Positions 46,143 to 55,996 of a DNA stretch of 61,692 nt are shown here, one piece after another (position 1 is the first letter of the stretch; every line of letters begins with the position of its first letter). The DNA is from an uncultured Prevotellaceae bacterium. Its GTDB lineage: Bacteria > Bacteroidota > Bacteroidia > Bacteroidales > Bacteroidaceae. The DNA lies in NCBI GenBank assembly GCA_947166655.1, contig CAMVFC010000002.1, positions 1 to 61,692 on the forward strand, in the 5' to 3' direction. Made by a program: the position numbers and the translations under genes. The notes beneath the pieces were generated by a model, which was not told where the DNA came from, searched no databases, and saw only the letters and a program-made list of their open reading frames with translations.

Positions 46143-47408
46143 ATGAATCTTCCTTCCTCCTATCGCGCTTATTTGGAAGAACGCCTGCCGCAGCCTGTGG
46201 TGGAGCGCTTGTGTGCCGGCCTGCAAGCCGAGCCGTCAGTGAGCCTGCGCGTCAATCCCATGCGGTTGGCAGCGGAGGCTGTGCCTGAAGATGCCGACGG
46301 CCGTGTGCCTTGGTGTCCGGAGGGTTTCTACCTGCGTCAGCGTCCGCTGTTTACTGCCGATCCCCTGTTTCATGCGGGAGCCTACTACGTACAGGAAGCC
46401 TCCAGTATGTTCCTTGCCCATGCCCTTCGCAGCCGTTTCCCGCTTCCCGAGAAAGGCTTTGCCCTCGACCTCTGTGCCGCTCCCGGGGGGAAGAGCACGC
46501 TCCTGCGATCGTTGTTGCCCGACGAGTGGTGGCTGGTGTGCAACGAACCTGTGCGTAAGCGCGCACAGGTGCTGGCAGAGAACATGGCCAAGTGGGGGCA
46601 TCCCAACGTCCTCGTCACCCAGGCGATGCCCGAGGACATCGGTCGTGTGGCGCCTGCCACCATGCTCTTTGACCTGATGCTCGCCGACGTCCCCTGCTCC
46701 GGTGAGGGGATGTTCCGAAAAGAAGAAGATGCCGTGCGTCAGTGGTCGCCCGCTTTCGTCGCCGAGTGTGCTGCCCTCCAGCGCCGTATCCTGACCGACG
46801 CCTGGCCTGCCTTGCGGCCTGGCGGACTTCTGTTCTACAGCACCTGCACCTTCAATCCCGAGGAGGACGAGCAGAACGTGGAGTGGATTCGCGATACACT
46901 GGGAGCCGACATCATCGCTCTTCCCGTGCCGTCGGAGTGGCATATCGACGGCGACCTCCGCGACGGCGGCCGGCTGCCCGTCTTTCACTTCCTGCCGGGA
47001 ACCGTCCGCGGCGAGGGCTTCTTCCTGGCCGTGCTGCGCAAACACGGAGAACCGGAGGACGTCCCCGTGCCCCGGAAAGAGAAGAAAAAAGGGAAGAAAG
47101 GTGCCGTCGTGCTGTCGCCGCAGGAGAACTTCCGGCAGCAGCTGGAGACGTTGCCCACAGACCTCCTCGACAATGCCTCGGCACCTCGCGTGGAAGTCTC
47201 GCTGACCGATGCCCTCCGCTATCTGCAGCGCGAGACCATCACTCTGCCTGCCGATGCGCCGCGCGGCCTCGTCACTGTCTGTTTCCGTGGGCAGCGCTTG
47301 GGCTTAGTAAATAATATAGGTACGCGCGCGAACAATCTCTATCCGCAGGCGTGGCGTGTGCGCAGCAGCTATGTCGAGGCGCACACGCTTTTTCCGGACA
47401 TAGCGTAA
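46143..47408 (+). CDS. rRNA cytosine-C5 methyltransferase (RsmF/NOL1-NOP2-Sun family)
   Basis: 421 residues. The SAM-binding motif is ALDLCAAPGGKSTLLR; the two catalytic cysteines are in DVPCSGEGMFRK and in YSTCTFNPEEDE. The C-terminal part (about 285-421) matches the extra domains of RsmF-like enzymes (LRYLQRETITLPADAPRGLV). It methylates a cytosine in 16S rRNA or tRNA; the exact site cannot be told. The basic linker RKEKKKGKKG lies near residue 315. The transcript starts close to the ATG. Confidence 0.88.
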   Translation: MNLPSSYRAYLEERLPQPVVERLCAGLQAEPSVSLRVNPMRLAAEAVPEDADGRVPWCPEGFYLRQRPLFTADPLFHAGAYYVQEASSMFLAHALRSRFPLPEKGFALDLCAAPGGKSTLLRSLLPDEWWLVCNEPVRKRAQVLAENMAKWGHPNVLVTQAMPEDIGRVAPATMLFDLMLADVPCSGEGMFRKEEDAVRQWSPAFVAECAALQRRILTDAWPALRPGGLLFYSTCTFNPEEDEQNVEWIRDTLGADIIALPVPSEWHIDGDLRDGGRLPVFHFLPGTVRGEGFFLAVLRKHGEPEDVPVPRKEKKKGKKGAVVLSPQENFRQQLETLPTDLLDNASAPRVEVSLTDALRYLQRETITLPADAPRGLVTVCFRGQRLGLVNNIGTRANNLYPQAWRVRSSYVEAHTLFPDIA

Positions 47409-47419
47409 GTGGCGACTCG

Positions 47420-49012
<1,593 letters not shown>

Positions 49013-49045
49013 TTTCTTCACTTCTCATTATTCTTTGTATCTTTG
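49013..49045 (+). promoter_or_regulatory. Promoter of the methyltransferase locus
   Basis: TTTC (49013-49016), 21 bases, then TATCTTTG (49038-49045). The start near 49052 gives a 5' leader of about 340 bases before the methyltransferase ATG. Confidence 0.6.
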
Positions 49046-49152
49046 TCGCCGAAAGGGCACGAAATCATCTTTGTGACGATGGATAAAACTCAGCGGAGGT
49101 GCCCTGTTCAAATCTTATCGAAAACAAGAACTTACAGCATTAATGTTGTTGG

Positions 49153-49390
49153 TATATATCTGGGAACGTGAGAAATTCAAAGATATACATACTACCTAAA
49201 CGACAAGTTAATGCCTATGCGGTAGCGTAGGCACGACTTATCAGGTAGTATAGGCAATTCTCACGGCCTCCAGATATGGATAAGTAGCGTGACCTGCGCT
49301 ATTTCCATGTCCGGAGGTCCGAGCGTGATGGAGAGCCTATAAACTTGCCGATAACGTGTGTGCTGGGAAAAACCTAAAACGTTATCGCAA
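49153..49390 (+). ncRNA. Complex structured RNA leader of the DNA methyltransferase gene (family not recognised)
   Basis: About 240 bases with many nested complementary segments. P1: 49155-49163 with 49270-49278. P2: 49167-49174 with 49258-49265. P3: 49189-49197 with 49243-49251 (nine pairs). P4: 49205-49209 with 49235-49239 and 49213-49220 with 49225-49232 (GGTA loop). P5: 49282-49290 with 49296-49304. P6: 49305-49308 with 49328-49331. P7: 49345-49357 with 49379-49390, ending two bases before the ATG. Alternative pairings compete: TATAGGC (49249-49255) with GCCTATA (49335-49341), CAAGTT (49204-49209) with AACTTG (49342-49347), and GGCCTCC (49265-49271) with GGAGGTCC (49313-49320). No protein is encoded. 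It may be a cis-acting switch, a ligand- or protein-binding leader, or a separate RNA. Confidence 0.7.
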
Positions 49391-49392
49391 CT

Positions 49393-52137
49393 ATGGCTGC
49401 TATCAAGACGGCCAAGACCTACGTGGAGATAGGTCTTGGATTAGAGGCATTCCGCGGGGAGTTCCCTACAGAGGAGATTCCTTTCATGCTCATGCAGGCC
49501 ATCGGTGCCTCGCCCACAATAGTACAACGGTACAGGGAGGGCAAGGGCACGGTGGCGTCGTTTGACGGTCTGCTCATCAAGAACATCCTGGCCTACAGGC
49601 TGGTGCGGACAGTGGAGATGAACACCCAATTGGAGGCAATGAAGCGCGACGGGAGGGTCATCAAGAATCGCCCTGCCATCCTCGCCGTGAGCGACGGGAG
49701 GGTCATCAAGGCTTTCGACCCCGCCGTGGAAGAGAGCTACGAGAACCACCTCGACAACCTCTACACCGACTATGAATTCTTCTCGCCTATGTGGGGCGTC
49801 CGCAAGATTCGCAACGTCGAGGAAAACGATGCCGACGTGAAGGCTGCCTACAAAATGGCGCAGATTCACGACGAGATACGCCGTCACAATCACATCGGTA
49901 TCACCGCCGACACGCACGACCTGAACGTGTTCATGTCGCGGCTGCTGTTCTGCTTCTTCGCCGAAGACACTGGCATCTTCGAGAAGGATCTCTTCACGCG
50001 CACCATCAATGAGACCACGCGCACTGATGGCACAGACCTGCAGGAGTTCTTCGACGGCGCCTTCCGAACCATGGACTTGTCGGTGCGCATCGGCGTGAAC
50101 AGCCGTTGGGCGCAGTTCCCCTACGTGAACGGCGGTCTCTTCTCCAAGGTGATTCAGATTCCCGCCATGAACGCCCGCATCCGCAAACTCATCTTAGAAT
50201 GTGGCGCGCTGAACTGGGCGAAGATTAACCCCGACATCTTCGGCTCGATGATTCAGGCAGTGGTCTCGCCCGAACTGCGCAGCGGGTTGGGGATGCACTA
50301 CACCAGCGTCTCGAACATCAAGAAGGTCATCAACCCGCTGTTCCTGGATGCGCTCTACGACGAATACCGCGAACTGGAGCGCAAGCAACGTGAGCAGGAC
50401 AGCCTCTTTGACCAAAGTGCCGAGGGACGCAAGCATTACTTCGATGCTTGTGCCGCCCAGGTGCGGCAATGCAACCGTTTGCTTACCCGCTTGAGCCACA
50501 TGAAGTTCTTCGACCCTGCCTGCGGCAGCGGTAACTTCTTGATTATCGCCTATAAGGAACTGCGTTCGTTGGAAATGAAGATTCTGAAACTGCGTCAACA
50601 GATGACACCCGAACGAGACTTGCAGTTCATTGATGGAAGCGTTATCAGCATCAGTCAGTTCTACGGACTCGAAATCAACGACTTTGCTTGCGAGACCGCT
50701 GTTCTCTCCCTCTGGCTGGCCGAGCATCAGATGAACAGCCTCTTCACTCGCGACTTCGGCGTGAATATCAAAGCCCTTCCACTGAAGCAGAACCACAACT
50801 TCCACTGCGGCAATGCCTGCCGGGTGGATTGGAACACGGTGTGTCCGCACAAGGAGGACGAGGAGGTGTATGTGATGGGAAATCCGCCGTACTTGGGCGC
50901 TCGCCTGCAAGATGAGAGTCAAAAGCGTGAGGTTGAACAGGTGTTCAATCACGAGAGTGGCTGCAACAACCTTGATTACATCGCTTGCTGGTTCCTGCTT
51001 GCGTCACAATATATAAAAGGTACGCGGGCGAAGTATGCCTTCGTAAGTACTAACTCTATTTGCCAAGGTCTGCAAGTGAGCCTCCTTTGGCCGCATATCT
51101 TCAAGAACCAACAAGAAATCTTCTTCGCTCATCATTCTTTCAGGTGGACAAATAATGCTAAGTACAATGCTGGAGTGACGTGCATCATTGTGGGAATACG
51201 TAATGAAGATAAAGGTGGGAAATATCTTTTTGAAGAGGGAAAAGCTATAGCCGTTGCTAATATAAACCCCTATCTTACAGAAGGAAGCAATATGGTTGTG
51301 TGTTCCCATACTCAAGCACTATGCAATGTTCCCGAAATTGTCTTTGGTAGTATGGCAAATGACGAGGGTGCCCTATGCCTGGATAAATATGAGAAAGATA
51401 AGGTCATAGAAGATTACCCTGAAGCAATGCACTTCATCAAGCCGTTGATGGGTTCTCTTGAACTCATTCGGAGGGTGGAGCGTTATTGCCTATGGATTAC
51501 CGATGCAGAAAAGAACGTAGCATACGGGATTCCTCCTATTAGAGATCGCATAAAGAGGTGTGAGCTGTCAAGGCTGAATAGCAGACGGGCAGCAACAAGA
51601 AGGTTGGCTACTACACCTTATAAATTTGGAGAAGTTCGCCATGAAGATGCAAAGCTGATAATCATTCCACGTGTTTCATCAGAGCAAAGGGAATACATTC
51701 CGATGAAGTATATTGAAGAGGAGACTGTTGTTTCCGATTCTGCCTTCGCCATCTACGATGCTCCCGAATGGCTCTTCGGCATCCTCACCTCTGCCATGCA
51801 CATGGCTTGGGTGCGTGCCATTGGCGGTCGACTGGAGACACGGTATCGCTATTCGGCAGGCCTCTGCTATAATCCCTTCCCTTTCCCACAGCTCACTTCC
51901 GAGCAGAAGGCGGCTCTTGAGGATGCGGCATGGGAGGTGTTGGGCGCTCGCGAAGCCCACCACGGCAAGACCTTGGCCGAACTCTACGACCCCGATACGA
52001 TGCCCGAGGACCTGCGCGAAGCGCACCATCAGCTGGACTTGCTGGTGGATAACTGCTACCGGCCGCAACCCTTCCGCGACGAGAACGAACGTCTGGAACT
52101 GCTACTGAAGTTGTACGATAAGATGAAGAAGAAGTGA
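49393..52137 (+). CDS. Large DNA adenine-type methyltransferase (MmeI/PglX-like class, no nuclease part seen)
   Basis: 914 residues. Residues about 20-75 form a small helical region with an HTH-like look (PFMLMQAIGASPTIVQRYREG). A domain of about 100-300 follows (LLFCFFAEDTGIFE). The methyltransferase core has the SAM motif FFDPACGSGNFLIIAYKEL (DPACGSGNF, 374-382) and the catalytic NPPYLG (497-500), so it should make N6-methyladenine or N4-methylcytosine. The target-recognition part lies about residues 550-780 and is distinctly AT-rich. The N-terminus lacks a PD-ExK nuclease of the MmeI type, so cutting must come from elsewhere, perhaps the GIY-YIG protein downstream. Context: structured leader, helicase and nuclease genes. 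Confidence 0.85.
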   Translation: MAAIKTAKTYVEIGLGLEAFRGEFPTEEIPFMLMQAIGASPTIVQRYREGKGTVASFDGLLIKNILAYRLVRTVEMNTQLEAMKRDGRVIKNRPAILAVSDGRVIKAFDPAVEESYENHLDNLYTDYEFFSPMWGVRKIRNVEENDADVKAAYKMAQIHDEIRRHNHIGITADTHDLNVFMSRLLFCFFAEDTGIFEKDLFTRTINETTRTDGTDLQEFFDGAFRTMDLSVRIGVNSRWAQFPYVNGGLFSKVIQIPAMNARIRKLILECGALNWAKINPDIFGSMIQAVVSPELRSGLGMHYTSVSNIKKVINPLFLDALYDEYRELERKQREQDSLFDQSAEGRKHYFDACAAQVRQCNRLLTRLSHMKFFDPACGSGNFLIIAYKELRSLEMKILKLRQQMTPERDLQFIDGSVISISQFYGLEINDFACETAVLSLWLAEHQMNSLFTRDFGVNIKALPLKQNHNFHCGNACRVDWNTVCPHKEDEEVYVMGNPPYLGARLQDESQKREVEQVFNHESGCNNLDYIACWFLLASQYIKGTRAKYAFVSTNSICQGLQVSLLWPHIFKNQQEIFFAHHSFRWTNNAKYNAGVTCIIVGIRNEDKGGKYLFEEGKAIAVANINPYLTEGSNMVVCSHTQALCNVPEIVFGSMANDEGALCLDKYEKDKVIEDYPEAMHFIKPLMGSLELIRRVERYCLWITDAEKNVAYGIPPIRDRIKRCELSRLNSRRAATRRLATTPYKFGEVRHEDAKLIIIPRVSSEQREYIPMKYIEEETVVSDSAFAIYDAPEWLFGILTSAMHMAWVRAIGGRLETRYRYSAGLCYNPFPFPQLTSEQKAALEDAAWEVLGAREAHHGKTLAELYDPDTMPEDLREAHHQLDLLVDNCYRPQPFRDENERLELLLKLYDKMKKK

Positions 52138-52145
52138 AGGAGCTA

Positions 52146-52415
52146 CTATTTGGAGTAATGGAAACGCAGAGAAAGCACAAAGACGTAAATCATGCCATCG
52201 CTAACGGAATATACCAAGCGATGTTCATCGGTGATGCGGCGGCTCCAAAGACCATGCAACACTCCCTTCAAAGGCTCAGGCTTACCAATTCCAGTAAAGG
52301 GATGCTCAAGGATGTCGGCAAGCAGCTTTGTGATGCGCTTCATGATGCGCTTGTCGCCTATAGCTTTCCAATATGCCAAGTCCTCCTCGGCTTGGGGCAT
52401 CAGTTTTATTTCCAT
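52146..52415 (-). CDS. yoeB: YoeB-type mRNA interferase toxin
   Basis: 89 residues of the RelE/YoeB fold. The typical C-terminal half is present: FTGIGKPEPLKGVLHGLWSR (shortened), RRITDEHRLVY and the last FVLSLRFHY with the catalytic His and Tyr. YoeB cleaves mRNA at the ribosome. The start overlaps the antitoxin stop by 10 bases. The pair lies antisense, 8 bases after the methyltransferase stop, between it and the helicase. Confidence 0.92.
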   Translation of the reverse strand: MEIKLMPQAEEDLAYWKAIGDKRIMKRITKLLADILEHPFTGIGKPEPLKGVLHGLWSRRITDEHRLVYSVSDGMIYVFVLSLRFHYSK

Positions 52416-52645
52416 AGGTCTTCAAGCTTTACAACCCTGCCCCGGCCATTCTTAATGTCTTCTTCGCCCTGGCGAAGGATTTCGACCATGGTCGGTGAGG
52501 ACATGAGATATTCTGTCTCGTCCATCGCCTGCTTCTTGGCTGAAAGCTTCTTGAGGTACTTCACAGCCTTCTGCATCAGGCTCTCATCTTCTGCGATGAT
52601 GCTCAGCTCGCGAAACAATTCTGCGTTAAGTTGTAATGCTGTCAT
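52406..52645 (-). CDS. Antitoxin of the YoeB pair
   Basis: 79 residues from the ATG at 52645; the longer frame would start upstream of the promoter. The N-terminal part (MTALQLNAELFRELSIIAED, ESLMQKAVKYLKKL) resembles the short DNA-binding and dimerisation region of Bacteroidetes antitoxins of this sort; the acidic C-terminus (EEDIKNGRGRVVKLEDLW) would wrap the toxin. It probably represses its own promoter at 52672. Confidence 0.8.
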   Translation of the reverse strand: MTALQLNAELFRELSIIAEDESLMQKAVKYLKKLSAKKQAMDETEYLMSSPTMVEILRQGEEDIKNGRGRVVKLEDLWK

Positions 52646-52671
52646 GATTCCATCTTTTTCTTTTTCGATTG

Positions 52672-52703
52672 CAAAAGTAAGTACAAAAATATTCTCATCC
52701 AAA
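52672..52703 (-). promoter_or_regulatory. Promoter of the toxin-antitoxin pair
   Basis: Minus-strand TTTG (52700-52703), 20 bases, then TACTTTTG (52672-52679), a full consensus match 26 bases before the antitoxin ATG. Confidence 0.75.
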
Positions 52704-52757
52704 GAAATAACCCTAAAAAGTGATAAAGAGGCTCTGTGATGAGCCATTTTCAACGCT

Positions 52758-54755
52758 ATGACACAGAACGAGAACTACCAAAACGACCAAATGACCATCA
52801 CGTATGAACAGACGGGACGGTCAACAAATACCGACGCAATGGGAATGCGCGAGATGCAGGCCCGCGTGTATGAACAACGCACGGAGCAGTACCTGTTAGT
52901 GAAGGCTCCGCCTGCCTCGGGAAAGTCGAGGGCCATGATGTTCGTGGCCCTGGACAAGCTGGCCTATCAGGGCATCAGAAAAGTCATTGTGGCGGTGCCT
53001 GAGAAGAGTATCGGACGCAGCTTCCTGCCTACGCCGTTGAAGCGATATGGCTTCTATGCCGACTGGAGCGTGTCGCCGTACTTCAACCTCTGCGACGTGG
53101 AGAATGAGAAAGACAAGGTGAAGCGATTCAAAGAGTTCGTGACGGACTACGCCTCGGCGCACACGCTGGTGTGTACACACGCTACGCTGCGTTATGCGCT
53201 GAAAGAGCTGACCGATGAGCAACTGAATGACCTCTTCTTCGGCATCGATGAGTTCCATCACACCTCTGCCGATGCAGACAACGGCCTTGGAGAGGTGGTG
53301 CGACGCCTGATGAACCGAACGAATGCTCACATCCTGGCCATGACGGGCTCGTACTTCAGGGGCGATGGCATGCCCGTGCTGCGACAGGAGGACCAGGCGC
53401 GTTTCACGCCGGTGCAGTTCACCTATTACGACCAGCTGAACGGCTACCGTTATCTCCGGTGCCTGGGATTGGGGTATCACTTCTATCGTGGCCACTATCT
53501 GTCGGCACTTCACAAGGTGCTGGATACGAGGAAGAAGACATTGATACACATCCCTGTGACGAATTCCAGGGCTGCAGGCGCGTACGACAAATACGAACAG
53601 CTGAAGCAAATCATAGACTTGATAGGCAGTCGCGTGGATGAGGATTACAACACGCATATCGTCACCGTGCTCACCAAGGACGGCAGGCTGCTGAAAGTAG
53701 CTGACCTGGTGTCGCCGGAGAATCAATCACCGGTAATGGGATATCTTCAGAAGATGAAGAGTCGCGATGATGTGGACATCATCATCGCCATGGGCATGGC
53801 CAAGGAGGGCTTCGACTGGGAGTGGTGCGAGCACTGCCTGACCATCGGCGTGCGAGGTTCGCTGACGGAAATAGTGCAGATTATCGGGCGTTGCACACGC
53901 GACAGCGAGGGCAAGGAACAGGCACAGTTTACCAATCTCATCGCTGCACCTGACGAGACACAGGATGACGTGGTGGTGGCGGTGAACGACATGCTGAAAG
54001 CTATTACGGCTTCGCTGCTCATGGAACAAGTGATGGCTCCCAAGTGGAATTTCAAGACCACCCATGAAGAGAACGAGGGAGGCGATGCCGATCCACGGCG
54101 CAGAATTGTGGTGGAAGGATTGAAGCCACTCGGGACGGAGCGCGCACGACAGATTGTCGAAGAAGACCTGGACGAGCTGAAAGCGGGCATCTTGCAACAC
54201 CCGCTGATCCACGAAGCCATAGAGGGCGTGGCACCAGAAATCATCAATAAGGTGTATGTCCCGAAGATTGTGGAGGAACTGCATCCAGAGCTGGAAGAAG
54301 AGGAGGTGGAAGCCATCAGCCAGCGTGTGGTACTGGACTTTGTGCTGAAGGGGAAGGATGTCGTGGAGGACGCGGAGAATCGGGAGGGCAGTCGTTTGGT
54401 GAAGATTGCGAATACCTTTATCAATATAGATGATTTGAACATCAATCTGATAGAAGCCGTGAATCCTTTCCAGCGTGCCTACGAGATTATGTCCAATGAG
54501 ATTGATGCCCCCGTGCTGCGCGCCATTCAGGATGCCATTGAGGACAAGAAAATCAACATGGGCATTGACGAGGCCAAACGCATCTATCTCAAGGTGTTCC
54601 AAGAGTGGCGAAAGGAACACAGCGAGCTGCCGACGCTGAAAGACCCCGATCCGACGGTGCGTCGTATGGCAGAGGCCATCCGCATTCTGAAGCATTATAA
54701 GATAAGGTACGAATTAGGATTGGATATGCCCGAAAACAAACGTAAAAAGAAATAG
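52758..54755 (+). CDS. SF2 helicase of the methyltransferase locus
   Basis: 665 residues. Motifs of superfamily 2: Walker A APPASGKS (50-57), Walker B variant DEFH (164-167), motif III-like MTGSYF (195-200), and motif VI QIIGRCTRD (374-382). The C-terminal 250 residues are acidic and helical without a recognised domain. DEAD-type helicases or translocases of this kind partner with methyltransferases in restriction-like systems. It starts 621 bases after the methyltransferase, with the antisense toxin-antitoxin pair between. No promoter of its own is visible, so it may depend on read-through from the leader promoter. The next gene follows after 5 bases. Confidence 0.82.
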   Translation: MTQNENYQNDQMTITYEQTGRSTNTDAMGMREMQARVYEQRTEQYLLVKAPPASGKSRAMMFVALDKLAYQGIRKVIVAVPEKSIGRSFLPTPLKRYGFYADWSVSPYFNLCDVENEKDKVKRFKEFVTDYASAHTLVCTHATLRYALKELTDEQLNDLFFGIDEFHHTSADADNGLGEVVRRLMNRTNAHILAMTGSYFRGDGMPVLRQEDQARFTPVQFTYYDQLNGYRYLRCLGLGYHFYRGHYLSALHKVLDTRKKTLIHIPVTNSRAAGAYDKYEQLKQIIDLIGSRVDEDYNTHIVTVLTKDGRLLKVADLVSPENQSPVMGYLQKMKSRDDVDIIIAMGMAKEGFDWEWCEHCLTIGVRGSLTEIVQIIGRCTRDSEGKEQAQFTNLIAAPDETQDDVVVAVNDMLKAITASLLMEQVMAPKWNFKTTHEENEGGDADPRRRIVVEGLKPLGTERARQIVEEDLDELKAGILQHPLIHEAIEGVAPEIINKVYVPKIVEELHPELEEEEVEAISQRVVLDFVLKGKDVVEDAENREGSRLVKIANTFINIDDLNINLIEAVNPFQRAYEIMSNEIDAPVLRAIQDAIEDKKINMGIDEAKRIYLKVFQEWRKEHSELPTLKDPDPTVRRMAEAIRILKHYKIRYELGLDMPENKRKKK

Positions 54756-54760
54756 ACGAT

Positions 54761-55048
54761 ATGGAATGGCCTAAGGATTTATTGCAGATATTTGCTGACC
54801 CGCTGTTTGCCAACGTTCATCCTCGCGCTCCAAGGCCTACAGAGGATGAAGTGGTCAGGGTGGGCTTTCAGGAACTATGCCAATGGAGTAGCGCGCATGG
54901 TGGCGCAGTACCTAAGATGGACAAGCGCAACCGCTCGGAATGGTTGTTGGCAAGGCGGCTGCAGGGCATCATTGAAGATGACCGCAGACGCGAACTGCTG
55001 AGAGCAAATGATGAGTATGGACTTCTAGATACGGTGTATGATGATTGA
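54761..55048 (+). CDS. 95-residue protein, probably the separated N-terminal part of the GIY-YIG protein
   Basis: Starts MEWPKDLLQIFADPLFANV and contains the helical segment RNRSEWLLARRLQGIIEDDRR (shortened here). It ends LLDTVYDD and overlaps the next ORF by 11 bases. As far as I recall, the GIY-YIG proteins of similar loci begin with a sequence of this type in one chain, so this could be a frameshifted gene, a programmed frameshift or two subunits. No catalytic motif is visible. Confidence 0.65.
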   Translation: MEWPKDLLQIFADPLFANVHPRAPRPTEDEVVRVGFQELCQWSSAHGGAVPKMDKRNRSEWLLARRLQGIIEDDRRRELLRANDEYGLLDTVYDD

Positions 55049-55928
55049 CAAGGAACTTGAAGATATCCTCAGTGATCCCATCTTTGAGATTAGCGAGGCT
55101 GAAAAGAAACTGTTTGACTTGCCAGAAGCGGTCAGACGTGGCAGGAGTAAAAGGAATCAGACCGATGAAGTGGCCCAGCGGAAAACGTGTGCCAACTTCG
55201 CTGACTATGCCCATCTGTTTGCACAAGTACATAAGGACTTGAGAGATGGACGGCGCTCTCTGGTGGGCTATAAAGAAGACAATGTGCAGGCGAAAAAATT
55301 CTTCATCGCCGACGGACAAATGGGGTATATCGAAGAGCTGGACGTGGCACAAAGACAAATAAAGGATCGTGTGCGTAAGGACGGACGCTCGCGTGTCATC
55401 TACGAAGATGGCACGGAGTCAAATATCCTTTTCCGAACCATCGGCAAAAACATTACTCGAAACGGCTATGTCATCACAGAACCGAACGACGGACATGAAC
55501 TGGATGCCTTGTCAGGAAAAGATGTCTCGGACGAGGATGAGGCACAGGGATGGATTTATGTGCTTCGCTCCCTGTCAACGGACGAGCGGATAGCTTCAGT
55601 AAAGAATCTCTACAAGATTGGATTCACAGCCACAACTGTGGAACAGCGCATCAGTAATGCTCGTAACGAGAGCACCTATCTCATGGCTGATGTAGAGATC
55701 GTCTGCACCTATAAGGTGTATAACGTCAATGTGCATAAATTGGAATACTTGATTCACACTTTCTTCCACACGGCACAGTTTCAAGTGGGAGTTGGCTATG
55801 CAAAACCGGAAGAGTGGTTCGTGGTACCACTACCTATCATTCGTGAGACTATCGCCAGGTTCATTGACGGCAGCATTGTCAACTATTCCTATGAACGTGA
55901 GTTGCAGGCTTTGGTGATGAAGGAGTAA
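55038..55928 (+). CDS. GIY-YIG nuclease (T5orf172/MUG113-like)
   Basis: 296 residues. Residues about 170-280 form the GIY-YIG domain: WIYVLRSLST, LYKIGFTATTVEQRISNAR with the catalytic Tyr and Arg, and VNVHKLEYLIHTFFH with the metal-binding Glu. WFVVPLPII closes the domain, as in T5orf172/MUG113 proteins. The N-terminal 165 residues are charged and helical. This nuclease would supply the DNA cut to the methyltransferase-helicase set. The start lies within the end of the 95-residue ORF (ATGATGATTGA), so it is either coupled to it or cut off from it by a frameshift. Confidence 0.82.
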   Translation: MMIDKELEDILSDPIFEISEAEKKLFDLPEAVRRGRSKRNQTDEVAQRKTCANFADYAHLFAQVHKDLRDGRRSLVGYKEDNVQAKKFFIADGQMGYIEELDVAQRQIKDRVRKDGRSRVIYEDGTESNILFRTIGKNITRNGYVITEPNDGHELDALSGKDVSDEDEAQGWIYVLRSLSTDERIASVKNLYKIGFTATTVEQRISNARNESTYLMADVEIVCTYKVYNVNVHKLEYLIHTFFHTAQFQVGVGYAKPEEWFVVPLPIIRETIARFIDGSIVNYSYERELQALVMKE

Positions 55929-55996
55929 AAACAATGGAGAGAGTATCTTCTTTATCTAAAAGAGGCTTCTGTCCATAGGAAAACAGAGCGTTTTGA

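Noticed and set aside
49153..49390. Group I or II intron, hammerhead, twister, HDV-type ribozyme, T-box or 6S RNA as explanation of the structured leader
   Set aside because: The conserved core sequences of these classes were not found; the only hint (AAGATATA, similar to a group I S element) lacks a matching R element.
49393..55928. BREX, DISARM or classical type I restriction
   Set aside because: No pglZ, brxC, drmB (DUF1998), hsdS or hsdR gene is visible next to the methyltransferase and helicase.
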